DNA of 32,987 nucleotides from Acidisphaera sp. L21 (GCF_009765685.1 NZ_LMUY01000059.1:1-32987), one strand, 5' to 3'; shown: positions 23,584 through 32,873, counted from the stretch's first letter. Program-made: numbers and translations. The notes: a model not told the origin generated them from the letters alone.

Positions 23584-23719
23584 CTGCCTAGGATTGGGGC
23601 GCCTTGCCCATCGATGCGGCAAATGCCCCACAGATTTCCCCCTCTATACGTGGCGCCCCTTATGGTTCGCCCTCGTTCGGTCGTCCTAGCCTCCGGTGGT
23701 TTACCGCCTGGAGTCTACC

Positions 23720-24385
23720 GTGTCGAAACGGATCGCCTTCGTCACCATTGGCCAGTCCCCCCGCACCGACGTGATGCCGGACATCGTGGCCGAGTGCCGC
23801 ACCGTGTTCACCGCGACCGAGCGCGGCGTGCTGGACGGGCTGGACGACACCGCCATCGCCGCCCTGGCGCCGCAACCCGGCGAGGCGATCCTCGCCTCCC
23901 GCCTGGCGGACGGCCGCGGCGTGGTGATGGGCAAGCCCGCCGTGGAACGCCGCCTACGCGAGATTTTCGCCGAACTCGACACCCAGGGCTTCGACCTCAT
24001 CGTCCTGCTCTGTACCGGCGTGTTCGGCCGCTTCGATACCAGGACCCCGTTCCTGGAGCCGCAACACGCGGTCGACCATGTCGTGCAAGGCCTGGCCTAC
24101 GGCAAGGAGATCCTGGGCGTGATGCTGCCGGAGCCCGGGCAGGCCGATGATTTCGAGGGCATTCCCGGCTTCGTCACAAAGCCCGGCCATGGCTCCCCCT
24201 ACGTCGCCGACCCGATGCCGGCGCTTCGGCTGGCCGGCGCCAGCCTGGCCGAAACCGACATGATCGTGATGCACTGCATCGGCTACACCGAGGCGATGCG
24301 GCAGGAAGTCGCCCGCGCCGCCGGCCGCCCTGTGATGCTGTCGCGCCGCATCGTTGCCCACGCCATCGACCTCCTCCTGACCTGA
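23720..24385 (+). CDS. AroM family protein (221 aa)
   Basis: This is an AroM-family protein of unknown biochemical function; the family is named for a gene co-transcribed with aroL in E. coli. It begins SKRIAFVTIGQSPRTDV and contains GFDLIVLLCTGVF with Cys98 and IVMHCIGYTEAMRQEV with Cys186. Two cysteines in two lobes recall the Asp/Glu/hydantoin racemase fold, so a racemase or isomerase role is a reasonable but unproven guess. It starts at GTG 23720 with TGGAG 6 nt upstream; the frame runs back to 23696. It is 136 nt downstream of the AroM-LuxR gene and 11 nt before the hydantoinase gene, so it is in the same operon as the latter. Confidence 0.85.
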   Translation: MSKRIAFVTIGQSPRTDVMPDIVAECRTVFTATERGVLDGLDDTAIAALAPQPGEAILASRLADGRGVVMGKPAVERRLREIFAELDTQGFDLIVLLCTGVFGRFDTRTPFLEPQHAVDHVVQGLAYGKEILGVMLPEPGQADDFEGIPGFVTKPGHGSPYVADPMPALRLAGASLAETDMIVMHCIGYTEAMRQEVARAAGRPVMLSRRIVAHAIDLLLT

Positions 24386-24396
24386 GGCACCCCGTA

Positions 24397-27300
24397 ATGA
24401 CCCAATCCCTCCGCCTCGGCTTCGACATCGGCGGCACCTTCACCGATTTCGTGTTGGTCGACCCAGCCACCGGCGCCCTACGCCTGCACAAGCTGCTGAC
24501 CACGCCGCAGGACCCGGCGATCGGCGCGCTGGAAGGGCTGCGGCAGATCGTGTCCGACCACGGCGCCCAGCTCGCCGACGTAACGGAGATCGTGCACGGC
24601 ACCACCCTCGTCACCAACGCGGTCATCGAGCACAAGGGCGCCAGACTGGGCCTAATCACCACCGCCGGCTTTCGCGACGTGCTGGAGGCCGGGACCGAGC
24701 AGCGCTACGATATCTACGACCTGTTCCTCACCTACCCCGACCCGCTGGTCCCCCGCCATCGGCGCCTGGAGGTGACCGAGCGGATCGATCGCGATGGCAA
24801 TATCATTACGCCCCTGGACGCCGACAGCGTGCGCACCGCCGCCCGTGCGCTCAAGGCCGCCGGGGTGGAGGCAATCGCCATCTGCTTCCTCCACGCCTAT
24901 CGCGAACCGAAGCACGAGCGTGAGGCCGCTGCCATCGTTGCCGAGATGCTGCCCGGCACCCCCGTCTCCGTCTCCTCCGACGTGGTGGCGGAAATGGGCG
25001 AGTATGCACGCTGCGTCACCACCTGCGCCAACGCCTACGTCCAGCCGCTGATGGCGACCTATCTGCGCCGGCTGGAGCAGGAATTGCGCGGCGCCGGGTT
25101 CACCGGGCATTTGCGGCTGATGCACTCGGCGGGCGGCCTGGTCTCCGTCGCCGCGGCACGGGAATTCCCTATCCGCCTGCTGGAATCCGGCCCCGCCGGT
25201 GGCGCGTTGGCGGCAGCCCTGCTCGGCGCCCGCGCCGGGCACACCGATCTGCTGGCCTTTGACATGGGCGGCACCACCGCCAAGGCCTGCCTCATCGAGG
25301 ACGGCCGTGCCCAGATCGCCCCGATGCTGGAGGCCGGGCGCGAGCATCGCTTCAAGCGCGGCTCCGGCCTGCCGATCAAGGCAGCGACGGTGGACATGAT
25401 CGAGATCGGTGCCGGCGGCGGCTCCATCGCCTCCATCGATGAGGTGGGGCTGCTGCGCGTCGGCCCGCATTCCGCCGGCGCCGCACCCGGCCCTGCCTGC
25501 TACGGTCGCGGCGGCGAGAAGCCCACCGTCACCGATGCCAATCTGGTGTTGGGCTATTACGACCCCGGCTTCTTCCTCGGCGGCGCCATGGCGCTGGACG
25601 TCGCCGCCGCCCGCGCCGCCATCGCCCGCGTCGCCGGCCCGCTGGGGCTGAGCGTGGAACAAGCCGCCTGGGGCATCCACAAGGTCGTGGTCGAAAGCAT
25701 GGCCGACGCCGCCCGCGTGTATCTGGTGGAGCGCGGCAAGGACCCGCGGCGCTACGCCATGGTCGGCTTCGGCGGCGCCGGGCCGGCCCACGCAGCGGAG
25801 GTCGCCCGCGCCCTGGGCATGGCCGAACTCGTCGTGCCACCCGCCTCCGGCGCCGCTTCCGCACTCGGCTTCCTGGCCGCCCCGCTCTCCGCCAGCCGCG
25901 TCCGCCCCCGCCCGGTGCGGCTGGGTCCCGACGCCGACCTGGCCGAAATCGAGCAGATCCTCCAGGACTTGGAGGCCGAGGCCCGGGCCGAACTCGCATC
26001 CGGCGGATTGGCCGACGGCCTGGTGGTCGAACGCGCCGCCGACATGCGTCTGGTCGGCCAGATGCACGAGATCGGTGTGCCAATGCCCGCCACTGCGTTG
26101 GGCGAACACAGCCTCCCCGCGCTGATCGCCGCCTTCGGATCCGCCTATACCGCCCGCTACGCCGCCCTGCAGCCCGGTGCCCAGGCCGAGGCGGTGAATT
26201 TCCGCGTCACCGTCACCGGCCCCACACCCAGCGTCACCATCGGCGCCCAGGCCGGTGCCGCCGCGACCGCGCGCAAGGGCGACCGCCAGGCCTGGTTCGG
26301 CGAGGCCTTCTTCACCGCCGCCGTCTACGACCGCTACGCGCTGACGTCGGATATGGAGATTGCCGGCCCCGCCATCGTGGAAGAACGCGAGGCCACCACC
26401 ATCATCGCACCCGGCGACACGTTACGCGTCGACGCCGCAGGCAACCTGCGCATCGCCATCGGCGCCGCCAGCGCCATGAGCCTGGTGCAACCCGGCATGT
26501 CCCACGCCGCCGCCCGCGCCGCCATCGAGGCCGATCCGATCGCGCTGGAGATCATGTGGAGCCGCCTGACCACGGTCGTCGACGAAATGTGGATCACCAT
26601 CATCCGCACCGCCTTCTCCCTCATCATCGCGGAGTCACAGGATTTCGCCTGCGAATTGCTGGACCCGCAGGGCGAAACCCTCGCGCACTCCCCCCGCGCC
26701 ATGCCCGTCTTCAACCTCACTCTACCACGCGCGGTAAAAGCCCTGCTGAAGCGTTTCCCCGCCGACACGCTGCGACCCGGTGATATGCTCGTCACCAACG
26801 ATCCCTGGCTCTGCGCCGGGCATCTCTACGACATCGCCGTCGTCTCCCCCGTCTTCCGCGATGGCCGGGTGGTCGCCCTGGTCGGCATCGTCGGCCACGT
26901 CGCCGACATCGGCGGCACGCGCGACAGCCTGAAAGCGCGCGAAATCTTCGACGAGGGCCTGCAAATCCCGCCGATGAAACTCGCCCGCGGCGGCGTGGAT
27001 AACGAGGACCTGTTCGCCATCATCGGCGAGAACGTCCGCAACCCCGCGCAGGTGATTGGCGACATCCAGGCCTTCATGTCCGCCAACCGCATCGGCGCCC
27101 AACGCCTGCTGGCCTTCATGGACGAGTATGGCCTGGCCGACCTCTCCGCGCTGGCCGCCATCGTGCAGGACCGGGCGGAGCAGGCCATGCGCGCCGCCAT
27201 CCAAGCTCTGCCGGATGGCACCTACACCAGCAGCGTCCCGTTCAGCCCGGTGGATGCCGAGCTGACCCTGCCGCTGAAGCTCACCGTCAGCGGCGACACC

Positions 27301-28197
27301 ATTGAGTTGGATTTCGAAGGCGCCCCCGCCCAACTCGCCATCGGCGGCGTGAACTCCACCATGAACTACACCGCCGCCCACGCCACCTACCCGCTGAAAT
27401 GCATGCTGACCCCGACGGTGCGCGGCAATGCCGGGTGCTACCGCCCGTTCACGGTAAAGGCGCCGGAGGGCTCGATCCTCAATTGCACCCGCCCGGCCGC
27501 CGTGTCCTCCCGCATCCGCACCGGCTGGTACCTGGCCCCTGCCGTGTTCCAGGCGCTGGCAGCGGCCGCCCCGAAGGCAGTGCAGTCACCCACCGGGCTG
27601 CCCGTTGCGGTGAACATGTCCGGCAAGGATGGCGCCGGCGCCTTCTACGCCGACCACCTGTTCATGGGCGGCGGCCAGGGCGCCAGCACCCAGGGCGACG
27701 GGAAATCCGGCCTGCTCTACCCCACCTCCGCCGCCAACACCGCCATCGAGGTGTTCGAGGCGCGAGTCCCCGTTCTGGTGGAGGAAAAGACCTTCCTCAC
27801 CGACAGCGGCGGCGCCGGGCAAACCCGGGGTGGCCTTGGCCAACGCGTTCGCTTCCGCAAGCTGCACGATGACGGCCTTCCCACCCTGGCCGCCCTGTTC
27901 CCCGAGGGCGTGAAGCGCGCGCTCTCCGGCCTGGCCGGCGGCCAGCATGGCGCGAAAGCCTTTGCCGGCGTGCGCGGCCCGAATGGCGCCCTCATCCACG
28001 ATTGCGGGACCGGCGAATTGGTGACGCTGACCCGCACCGATGAGGTCGCCGAAATCGTATTCGCCGGTGGCGCCGGCTATGGCGACCCCCGCCGCCGCCC
28101 CGCCGCCCGCGTGGCCGCGGATTTGCAAGACGGGCGCATCAGCGAAACCGCGGCGCGCGAAACCTACGGCGCCAAACTCGCCGACGCAGCGGAGTAA
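24397..28197 (+). CDS. Fused HyuA-HyuB hydantoinase/5-oxoprolinase (1266 aa)
   Basis: This is an ATP-dependent cyclic-amide hydrolase of the hydantoinase/5-oxoprolinase family, with both subunits on one chain. The HyuA part (1 to ~680) starts with the ASKHA-type nucleotide motif GFDIGGTFTDFVLVD at 8-22, has the second phosphate motif LAFDMGGTTAKA near 286-298, then IGAGGGSIA and FGGAGPAHA. The HyuB part begins near residue 694 (a methionine at 26476 may be the ancestral start) and holds PIALEIMWSRL, NDPWLCAGHLYD and GHVADIGGT. The fused length equals eukaryotic 5-oxoprolinase. No frameshift or stop is present. It opens 5-oxoproline-like or hydantoin-like rings using ATP; which one cannot be decided here. 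The OPT gene follows after 6 nt. Confidence 0.9.
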   Translation: MTQSLRLGFDIGGTFTDFVLVDPATGALRLHKLLTTPQDPAIGALEGLRQIVSDHGAQLADVTEIVHGTTLVTNAVIEHKGARLGLITTAGFRDVLEAGTEQRYDIYDLFLTYPDPLVPRHRRLEVTERIDRDGNIITPLDADSVRTAARALKAAGVEAIAICFLHAYREPKHEREAAAIVAEMLPGTPVSVSSDVVAEMGEYARCVTTCANAYVQPLMATYLRRLEQELRGAGFTGHLRLMHSAGGLVSVAAAREFPIRLLESGPAGGALAAALLGARAGHTDLLAFDMGGTTAKACLIEDGRAQIAPMLEAGREHRFKRGSGLPIKAATVDMIEIGAGGGSIASIDEVGLLRVGPHSAGAAPGPACYGRGGEKPTVTDANLVLGYYDPGFFLGGAMALDVAAARAAIARVAGPLGLSVEQAAWGIHKVVVESMADAARVYLVERGKDPRRYAMVGFGGAGPAHAAEVARALGMAELVVPPASGAASALGFLAAPLSASRVRPRPVRLGPDADLAEIEQILQDLEAEARAELASGGLADGLVVERAADMRLVGQMHEIGVPMPATALGEHSLPALIAAFGSAYTARYAALQPGAQAEAVNFRVTVTGPTPSVTIGAQAGAAATARKGDRQAWFGEAFFTAAVYDRYALTSDMEIAGPAIVEEREATTIIAPGDTLRVDAAGNLRIAIGAASAMSLVQPGMSHAAARAAIEADPIALEIMWSRLTTVVDEMWITIIRTAFSLIIAESQDFACELLDPQGETLAHSPRAMPVFNLTLPRAVKALLKRFPADTLRPGDMLVTNDPWLCAGHLYDIAVVSPVFRDGRVVALVGIVGHVADIGGTRDSLKAREIFDEGLQIPPMKLARGGVDNEDLFAIIGENVRNPAQVIGDIQAFMSANRIGAQRLLAFMDEYGLADLSALAAIVQDRAEQAMRAAIQALPDGTYTSSVPFSPVDAELTLPLKLTVSGDTIELDFEGAPAQLAIGGVNSTMNYTAAHATYPLKCMLTPTVRGNAGCYRPFTVKAPEGSILNCTRPAAVSSRIRTGWYLAPAVFQALAAAAPKAVQSPTGLPVAVNMSGKDGAGAFYADHLFMGGGQGASTQGDGKSGLLYPTSAANTAIEVFEARVPVLVEEKTFLTDSGGAGQTRGGLGQRVRFRKLHDDGLPTLAALFPEGVKRALSGLAGGQHGAKAFAGVRGPNGALIHDCGTGELVTLTRTDEVAEIVFAGGAGYGDPRRRPAARVAADLQDGRISETAARETYGAKLADAAE

Positions 28198-28203
28198 GTA
28201 CGC

Positions 28204-29802
28204 ATGGACACGATTACCCCGATCGACACCACGACCACCAACCGGCACCCGACCCTGTTCGAACCGGCGACGCTGATCCTGCTGACAGTCCTATGCATCG
28301 TCGGCGCCATCATCGGCATGCAATTGCTGGTGACGCTCGGCGTGGTCGCCAACACCTCCATCGTCGGTGCATTGGTGGCGATGGGGCTGGCCCGCGTGCC
28401 CTTGCGTGCCTTCGCCCGCTACCGCTCGATCCACGTGCAGAACCTGGCGCAGAGTGCTATCTCCGCCGCCACCTTCGGCGCCGGCAACAGCCTGCTGCTG
28501 CCGATCGGCATCCCGTTCCTGATGGGCCGCCCCGACCTGGTGCTACCGTTGCTGGGTGGCGTCGCGCTGGCCATGCTGGTGGATGCCACCATGCTCTACA
28601 AACTGTTCGGCACCAGCGCCTTCCCGGCCGAGGGCGCCTGGCCCCCCGGCGTCGCCGCAGCCGAGGCGATCCGCGCCGGCGACCAAGGCGGCGGCCGCGT
28701 CATGCTGCTGGGCGGCGGCGTGCTGGCTGGCATTGCCGGCACCGGCTTCCTCGGCATCCCCATGTCCGCCTTCGGTGTCGCCTTCATCGGCAACATCTTT
28801 GCCCTCATGATGTTCGGCCTGGGCCTGCTGGTGCGCGGCTACTCCCCGCAACTGTTCTCCGCCTACATCCCCGGCGGCGACATAGGCAAAGCCTTCATTC
28901 CGCACGGCCTGATGATCGGCGCCGGCGTCGTGGCGCTGGTGCAGGTGGCACTCGTCATGGCGAAGCGCACGAAGCCGACGGACGCCGCTACCCCCGGCTC
29001 CAGCCGCGCGCTGGGCCTCGGCACGTTGGCCTACGTGGTCATCGCGGTGCTGATCGCGCTGGCTGGCGGCCTCACTTCCGAACTCTCCACCGGCATGCTA
29101 ATCGCCTTCATCGTCTACGCAGCCTTCGCAGCCCTGATCCACGAACTCATCGTCGGCCTGGCCGCCATGCATTCCGGCTGGTTCCCCGCCTTCGCCGTGG
29201 CCCTGATCACGCTGATCATCGGCATGCTCATCGGCTTCCCCCCAGTCTCGCTGGCGCTGCTGGTCGGCTTCTCCGCCGCCACCGGCCCCGCCTTCGCCGA
29301 CATGGGCTACGACCTGAAGGCCGGCTTCATGCTGCGCGGTAACGGCGCCAACCCGGCGTTCGAGATGGAGGGGCGCTTCCAGCAATACCTTGCCGCGATG
29401 TTCGCCTTCATCGTCGCCGCCATCGTCGTGCTGGTGTCCTACAAGGGCTATTTCGCTGCCAACCTCGTGGCGCCGGTGGCGAAGGTCTACGTCGCCACCA
29501 TCAAGGCCGGCGCCACGCCGGGTGCGGCCTGGCAGTTGCTGATGTGGGCGATCCCGGGCGCCATCCTGCAAGTGGTCGGCGGCCCGAAGCGGCAGATGGG
29601 CGTGCTGTTCGCCACGGGCATGCTGATCGTCTTCCCCGCCGCCGGTTGGGCCGTGCTGGTGGGCGTGGCCGCCCGCATCATCTACGGCCAGATCCGCGGC
29701 CCGGCGGCGAAAAGCGAGATGGAGATCTTCGCCGGCGGCGTCATCGCCGGGGACGCTCTCACCAGCTTCTCCCAGGGCATCGCCTCCAACCTACGACGCT
29801 AA
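28204..29802 (+). CDS. OPT-family transporter (532 aa)
   Basis: This is an inner-membrane transporter of the oligopeptide transporter (OPT/YSL) family, whose members import oligopeptides, glutathione or metal chelates. The protein is hydrophobic throughout, with about 12-14 membrane segments, conserved loops such as FGAGNSLLLPIGIPFLMGRP (about 96-115) and SAYIPGGDIGKAFIPHGLM (about 218-236), and the C-terminal KRQMGVLFATGMLIVFPAAGW region. The ATG at 28204 is 6 nt after the hydantoinase stop, so the two are co-expressed. It probably imports the peptide or cyclic amide that the HyuAB enzyme processes. The substrate is not visible from sequence. Confidence 0.87.
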   Translation: MDTITPIDTTTTNRHPTLFEPATLILLTVLCIVGAIIGMQLLVTLGVVANTSIVGALVAMGLARVPLRAFARYRSIHVQNLAQSAISAATFGAGNSLLLPIGIPFLMGRPDLVLPLLGGVALAMLVDATMLYKLFGTSAFPAEGAWPPGVAAAEAIRAGDQGGGRVMLLGGGVLAGIAGTGFLGIPMSAFGVAFIGNIFALMMFGLGLLVRGYSPQLFSAYIPGGDIGKAFIPHGLMIGAGVVALVQVALVMAKRTKPTDAATPGSSRALGLGTLAYVVIAVLIALAGGLTSELSTGMLIAFIVYAAFAALIHELIVGLAAMHSGWFPAFAVALITLIIGMLIGFPPVSLALLVGFSAATGPAFADMGYDLKAGFMLRGNGANPAFEMEGRFQQYLAAMFAFIVAAIVVLVSYKGYFAANLVAPVAKVYVATIKAGATPGAAWQLLMWAIPGAILQVVGGPKRQMGVLFATGMLIVFPAAGWAVLVGVAARIIYGQIRGPAAKSEMEIFAGGVIAGDALTSFSQGIASNLRR

Positions 29803-29840
29803 CCCGTGACGCCCGGCCCGGACGGTGCGAGAATGGCGGC

Positions 29841-30305
29841 ATGGAATACGCCATCGTCACCATCTCGGACCGTCCGGATCTGGCGCCCATTGTCGCCGGG
29901 TTCGTGCTGCAAGCCTTCGGTCACGCGGACAGCCCAAGTGCTGCGGAGATCACCGCCCAGATTCTGGCGCCGCATCGCGGCCCCGAGGAAACCTTTGTCC
30001 TGCTGGAAGGCGAGCGCCCCGTTGGCACCGCCGCCCTCTCCTATGACGACCTCAAATCCCGCCCCGACCTGACGCCCTGGCTCGCCAGCGTCGTCGTAGA
30101 GCCGGACTCCCGCGGCAAAGGCTACGCCATAGCCCTGGTGCGCCGGGTCGAGGCAATGGCGCGGGAGGCTGGTGTGCAAACCCTGTGGCTATTCACCTGG
30201 ACGGCAGAACCGCTCTATGCCCGCCTAGGCTGGCAACGCGTGGGGCTGGAGACAAATCGCGGGCGCGAGGTCGTGCTGATGAAGCGCGACCTGACCGCCG
30301 CCTAG
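29841..30305 (+). CDS. GNAT-family N-acetyltransferase (154 aa)
   Basis: This is a small acetyltransferase of the GNAT fold that transfers an acetyl group from acetyl-CoA to an amine. The acetyl-CoA pyrophosphate motif is VVVEPDSRGKGYAIALVRRVEAMA (about 87-110), and LYARLGWQRVG near residues 130-140 forms the final helix-strand of the fold. ATG 29841 (MEYAIVTIS) is the first sensible start, 38 nt after the OPT stop; the frame upstream is antisense-like to OPT. The stop codon overlaps the stop of the convergent livM gene by 4 nt (CTAG). The amine substrate is unknown; acetylation of an amino acid released by the cluster is possible. Confidence 0.85.
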   Translation: MEYAIVTISDRPDLAPIVAGFVLQAFGHADSPSAAEITAQILAPHRGPEETFVLLEGERPVGTAALSYDDLKSRPDLTPWLASVVVEPDSRGKGYAIALVRRVEAMAREAGVQTLWLFTWTAEPLYARLGWQRVGLETNRGREVVLMKRDLTAA

Positions 30306-31279
30306 ACAATCCGCTTTTCCACCGCCACGGATCGCATCGCCGGCGTCCGGGCCGGGCGGCGAAACCGAATACTCGCCAGGCCCTTCGGGAACAGGCACAG
30401 CACCGCGACCAAAACGCCGCCCAACACCAACTTGTCCCCATAAGCACCAAGCGACAGAAAGCTCTTCTGCACCAGCAGGATCGCCGTGCCCAAGACCGGG
30501 CCGAGCAGGTTGCGCCGCCCGACCAGGATCACCGCCGTCAGCATCAGCACCAGGAAATACGTGTCGAACAGATCCGGCCCCACATAGGCGCGCTGATACG
30601 CATACAGCCATCCGGCCGCCGCGCTGATCGGCGCCGACACCAGAAATACCATCAGCCGGATGCGCTGCCCGTCCAGCCCGCTCATCACCGCCAGGCGCGG
30701 GTTCATATGCACCATCAGCGCCGCCTGCCCCAGCCGCGACCGGCGGAAGCGGTGAACCAGATAGATCGTCAGCACCAGCAGCGTATAGGCGTAGGGCCAG
30801 AACTGCGTGTTGGTCCCTGCCACGAGCGTAATCGGCCCGATCGACAAATCCAGCGCGGGGATCCCGACCACGCCATCCGACCCGCCGAGGAAGCTCCAGT
30901 TCGACGCAATATTGGCGCACACCACGGCTGCGGCATAGGTGACCAGGGAAAACGCGAATTCCCGCGTGCGCAACGTGATCGCGCCCAGCACGGCGGCCAG
31001 CACCAGCGCGGTAACGATAGCACCCCCTAGCGTCGCCCAGGCGCCCCACTCGGCATTCACCGACAGCAGCGCCGCCGCATATGCGCCCGCGGCGAAGAAT
31101 GCCGTGTGGGCCAGGCTGATCTCCCCCAGATCGGACAGGATGATGTCCAGCCCATAGGCCATGGTGCCGAAGATCGCGATCACGACGAGCGTGTCGTACA
31201 CCAGCGTCGACCCACCCAGCAGCCGCGGCAACAGAAAGCCGACGACCACCAGCAGCAGCGCGATGCCTGCCCGTTTCAT
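30302..31279 (-). CDS. livM: Branched-chain amino acid-type ABC permease, LivM-like (325 aa)
   Basis: This is the second permease of a LIV-type ABC importer. It begins MKRAGIALLLVVVGFLLPRLL and has the LivM signature GLDIILSDLGEISLAHTAFFAAGAYAAALL at about 47-76, with VILVGRRNLLGPVLGTA as the C-terminal coupling loop. About eight to ten membrane segments are predicted. ATG 31279 overlaps the livH stop by 4 nt; the long open frame further upstream lies in another frame of livH. It is the last gene of the minus-strand liv unit. LIV-type importers carry amino acids but also amides and urea, which would suit this region; this is inference. Confidence 0.9.
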   Translation of the reverse strand: MKRAGIALLLVVVGFLLPRLLGGSTLVYDTLVVIAIFGTMAYGLDIILSDLGEISLAHTAFFAAGAYAAALLSVNAEWGAWATLGGAIVTALVLAAVLGAITLRTREFAFSLVTYAAAVVCANIASNWSFLGGSDGVVGIPALDLSIGPITLVAGTNTQFWPYAYTLLVLTIYLVHRFRRSRLGQAALMVHMNPRLAVMSGLDGQRIRLMVFLVSAPISAAAGWLYAYQRAYVGPDLFDTYFLVLMLTAVILVGRRNLLGPVLGTAILLVQKSFLSLGAYGDKLVLGGVLVAVLCLFPKGLASIRFRRPARTPAMRSVAVEKRIV

Positions 31280-32145
31280 CGCGCGAATCCCCGTCCCGCG
31301 GCCAAGTCGCCGGGTCGCAGCACCATCACCGCGATCAGCAACACGAACACCGCCGTCGTCGTATAGGCCGGCGACACCAACGCCCCGAAGAACGCGGTGA
31401 ACAACCCCAGCCCCAACCCGGCGGCGTAGCTGCCCCCGACGCTGCCGATCCCACCCAGCACGACCACGACGAAGGTCATGATCACCTGGTCGAACCCCAT
31501 CGACGTCATGATCGGCGTGCGCGGCGCCACCAACGTCGCGGCAAAGGCGACCGCCGCGCCCTCGAACGCGAAGATGCCCATATACACGAGGGCGACGTTG
31601 ACCCCGCCCAATTGAGTCAGCTTCGGGTCTTCCGCCACCATGCGCACCCACGAGCCCAGCACCGTGCGCGCCAGCACCCAACGCAGCACCAGGAACAATG
31701 CGATCGTCGCCACCACCAGCAACAAATCCTGCGCGGTGAACCAAACCGGCCCGAAGCGGAAATCGATCCCCTCCAGCGGACTCACCAGCCGCTGCGGCTG
31801 CGCGCCAAACGCAAACCCGGCCCCGCCCTCCAGGATCTGGCCGAAGCCCAGCGTCACGATCATCAGGCTCACCAGGTTCTGCTCCAGCGTCAGCCGCAGC
31901 ATCAGCATCTGCATGACCGCCCCGATCACCGCCCCCATCGCAACGGCCGCCGGAACCGCCAGCAGATAGGGCAGCCCCGTCATCCGCATCACCCACCAGG
32001 CCACGAACGCACCGACCATGTACATCTGCCCGTGGCCGAAATTGACCAACCGGGCCGATCCCAGCAGCAACGTCCACCCCACCGCCACCAACGCATAGGA
32101 ATGCCCTATCGTGATGCCGTTCACCAGTTGCTGCGCGACGTTCAT
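31276..32145 (-). CDS. livH: Branched-chain amino acid-type ABC permease, LivH-like (289 aa)
   Basis: This is the first permease of the LIV-type importer. The family pattern is plain: QQLVNGITIGHSYALVAVGW at the start, RLVNFGHGQMYMVGAFVAW near residues 32-50, and VVLGGIGSVGGSYAAGLGLG near 229-248. About eight membrane segments are predicted. Both ends overlap its neighbours by 4 nt (ATGA), with livF upstream and livM downstream, so translation is coupled. The length is normal. No periplasmic binding protein of the LivK type lies inside the window; it may be encoded beyond 32987 or further away. Confidence 0.92.
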   Translation of the reverse strand: MNVAQQLVNGITIGHSYALVAVGWTLLLGSARLVNFGHGQMYMVGAFVAWWVMRMTGLPYLLAVPAAVAMGAVIGAVMQMLMLRLTLEQNLVSLMIVTLGFGQILEGGAGFAFGAQPQRLVSPLEGIDFRFGPVWFTAQDLLLVVATIALFLVLRWVLARTVLGSWVRMVAEDPKLTQLGGVNVALVYMGIFAFEGAAVAFAATLVAPRTPIMTSMGFDQVIMTFVVVVLGGIGSVGGSYAAGLGLGLFTAFFGALVSPAYTTTAVFVLLIAVMVLRPGDLAAGRGFAR

Positions 32146-32873
32146 CCGTGGCTCGCCCCTAGATAGGCCTCGATGATTCGGGGATCGTCCTTCATGGCCG
32201 CCACCGGCCCGCTGGCGATCATGCGCCCCCGCTCCAGCAAATGCAGCGTGTCCACCACCTCCACCGCTGCCCGCACGTTCTGCTCCACCAGCAACACCGT
32301 CATGCCCGCATCCACCAGCCGTCGCACCGCCTGCAGCAGCGTGATCACCAGCCGGGGTGCCAAACCGATGGACGGCTCATCCAACAACAACACGCGCGGG
32401 CCCAGGCGCAGCGCCCGCGCCATGGCCAGCATCTGCCGCTCCCCCCCGCTCATCGACCCGGCGGCATTGGCCCGGCGTTCGCGCAGCCGGGGGAACAGGT
32501 CGTAGACCTCATCGACGGAGAAGGCGCGGCGCACGCTGCTACTGGGTGGGCTTCGCACCGCGCGCAGATTTTCCTCCACGCTCAGCCCCAGGAACACGCC
32601 ATGGCCCTCCGGCACCAGCAGCAATCCCCGGCGCACATGCTCGTGCGCGGGTAGGCTCCCCACATCTTCCCCGTCCAGCAGCACGCTGCCGGAAACGCGG
32701 GGCGCGGCGCGAGACCAGCCGGCGATGGCATTCACCAGCGTGCTCTTGCCCGCACCATTCGCCCCTACCACGCCCGATAGCGTGCCCGGCTGTAACGCCA
32801 GAGACGACACCGCAACCGCCGCGTCGCCGCCGTAGGAGACGGCTAAGTTCCGCACCTCCAGCACCGGAATCAT
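32142..32873 (-). CDS. livF: Branched-chain amino acid-type ABC ATPase, LivF-like (243 aa)
   Basis: This is a cytoplasmic ATPase of the LIV-type importer. Walker A GANGAGKST is at 38-45, the signature MSGGERQ at 141-147, and Walker B LLLDEPSIGLAP at about 162-173, the last with the SIGLAP ending diagnostic of LivF. VEQNVRAAVEVVDTLHLLERG near the C-terminus contains the H-loop region, with asparagine in place of the usual histidine, which is normal for LivF. It overlaps livG upstream and livH downstream by 4 nt each. Length normal. Confidence 0.93.
   Translation of the reverse strand: MIPVLEVRNLAVSYGGDAAVAVSSLALQPGTLSGVVGANGAGKSTLVNAIAGWSRAAPRVSGSVLLDGEDVGSLPAHEHVRRGLLLVPEGHGVFLGLSVEENLRAVRSPPSSSVRRAFSVDEVYDLFPRLRERRANAAGSMSGGERQMLAMARALRLGPRVLLLDEPSIGLAPRLVITLLQAVRRLVDAGMTVLLVEQNVRAAVEVVDTLHLLERGRMIASGPVAAMKDDPRIIEAYLGASHG

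Noticed and set aside
23596-23659. GGGGCGCC (23596-23603) and GGCGCCCC (23652-23659) as a long-range hairpin
   Set aside because: The arms are short, self-complementary GC-rich words 48 bases apart, expected by chance in this composition.
24652-26109. Minus-strand open frame (485 aa) inside the hydantoinase gene
   Set aside because: Gly/His-rich translation without recognisable motifs; it is antisense to the well-conserved HyuA domain.
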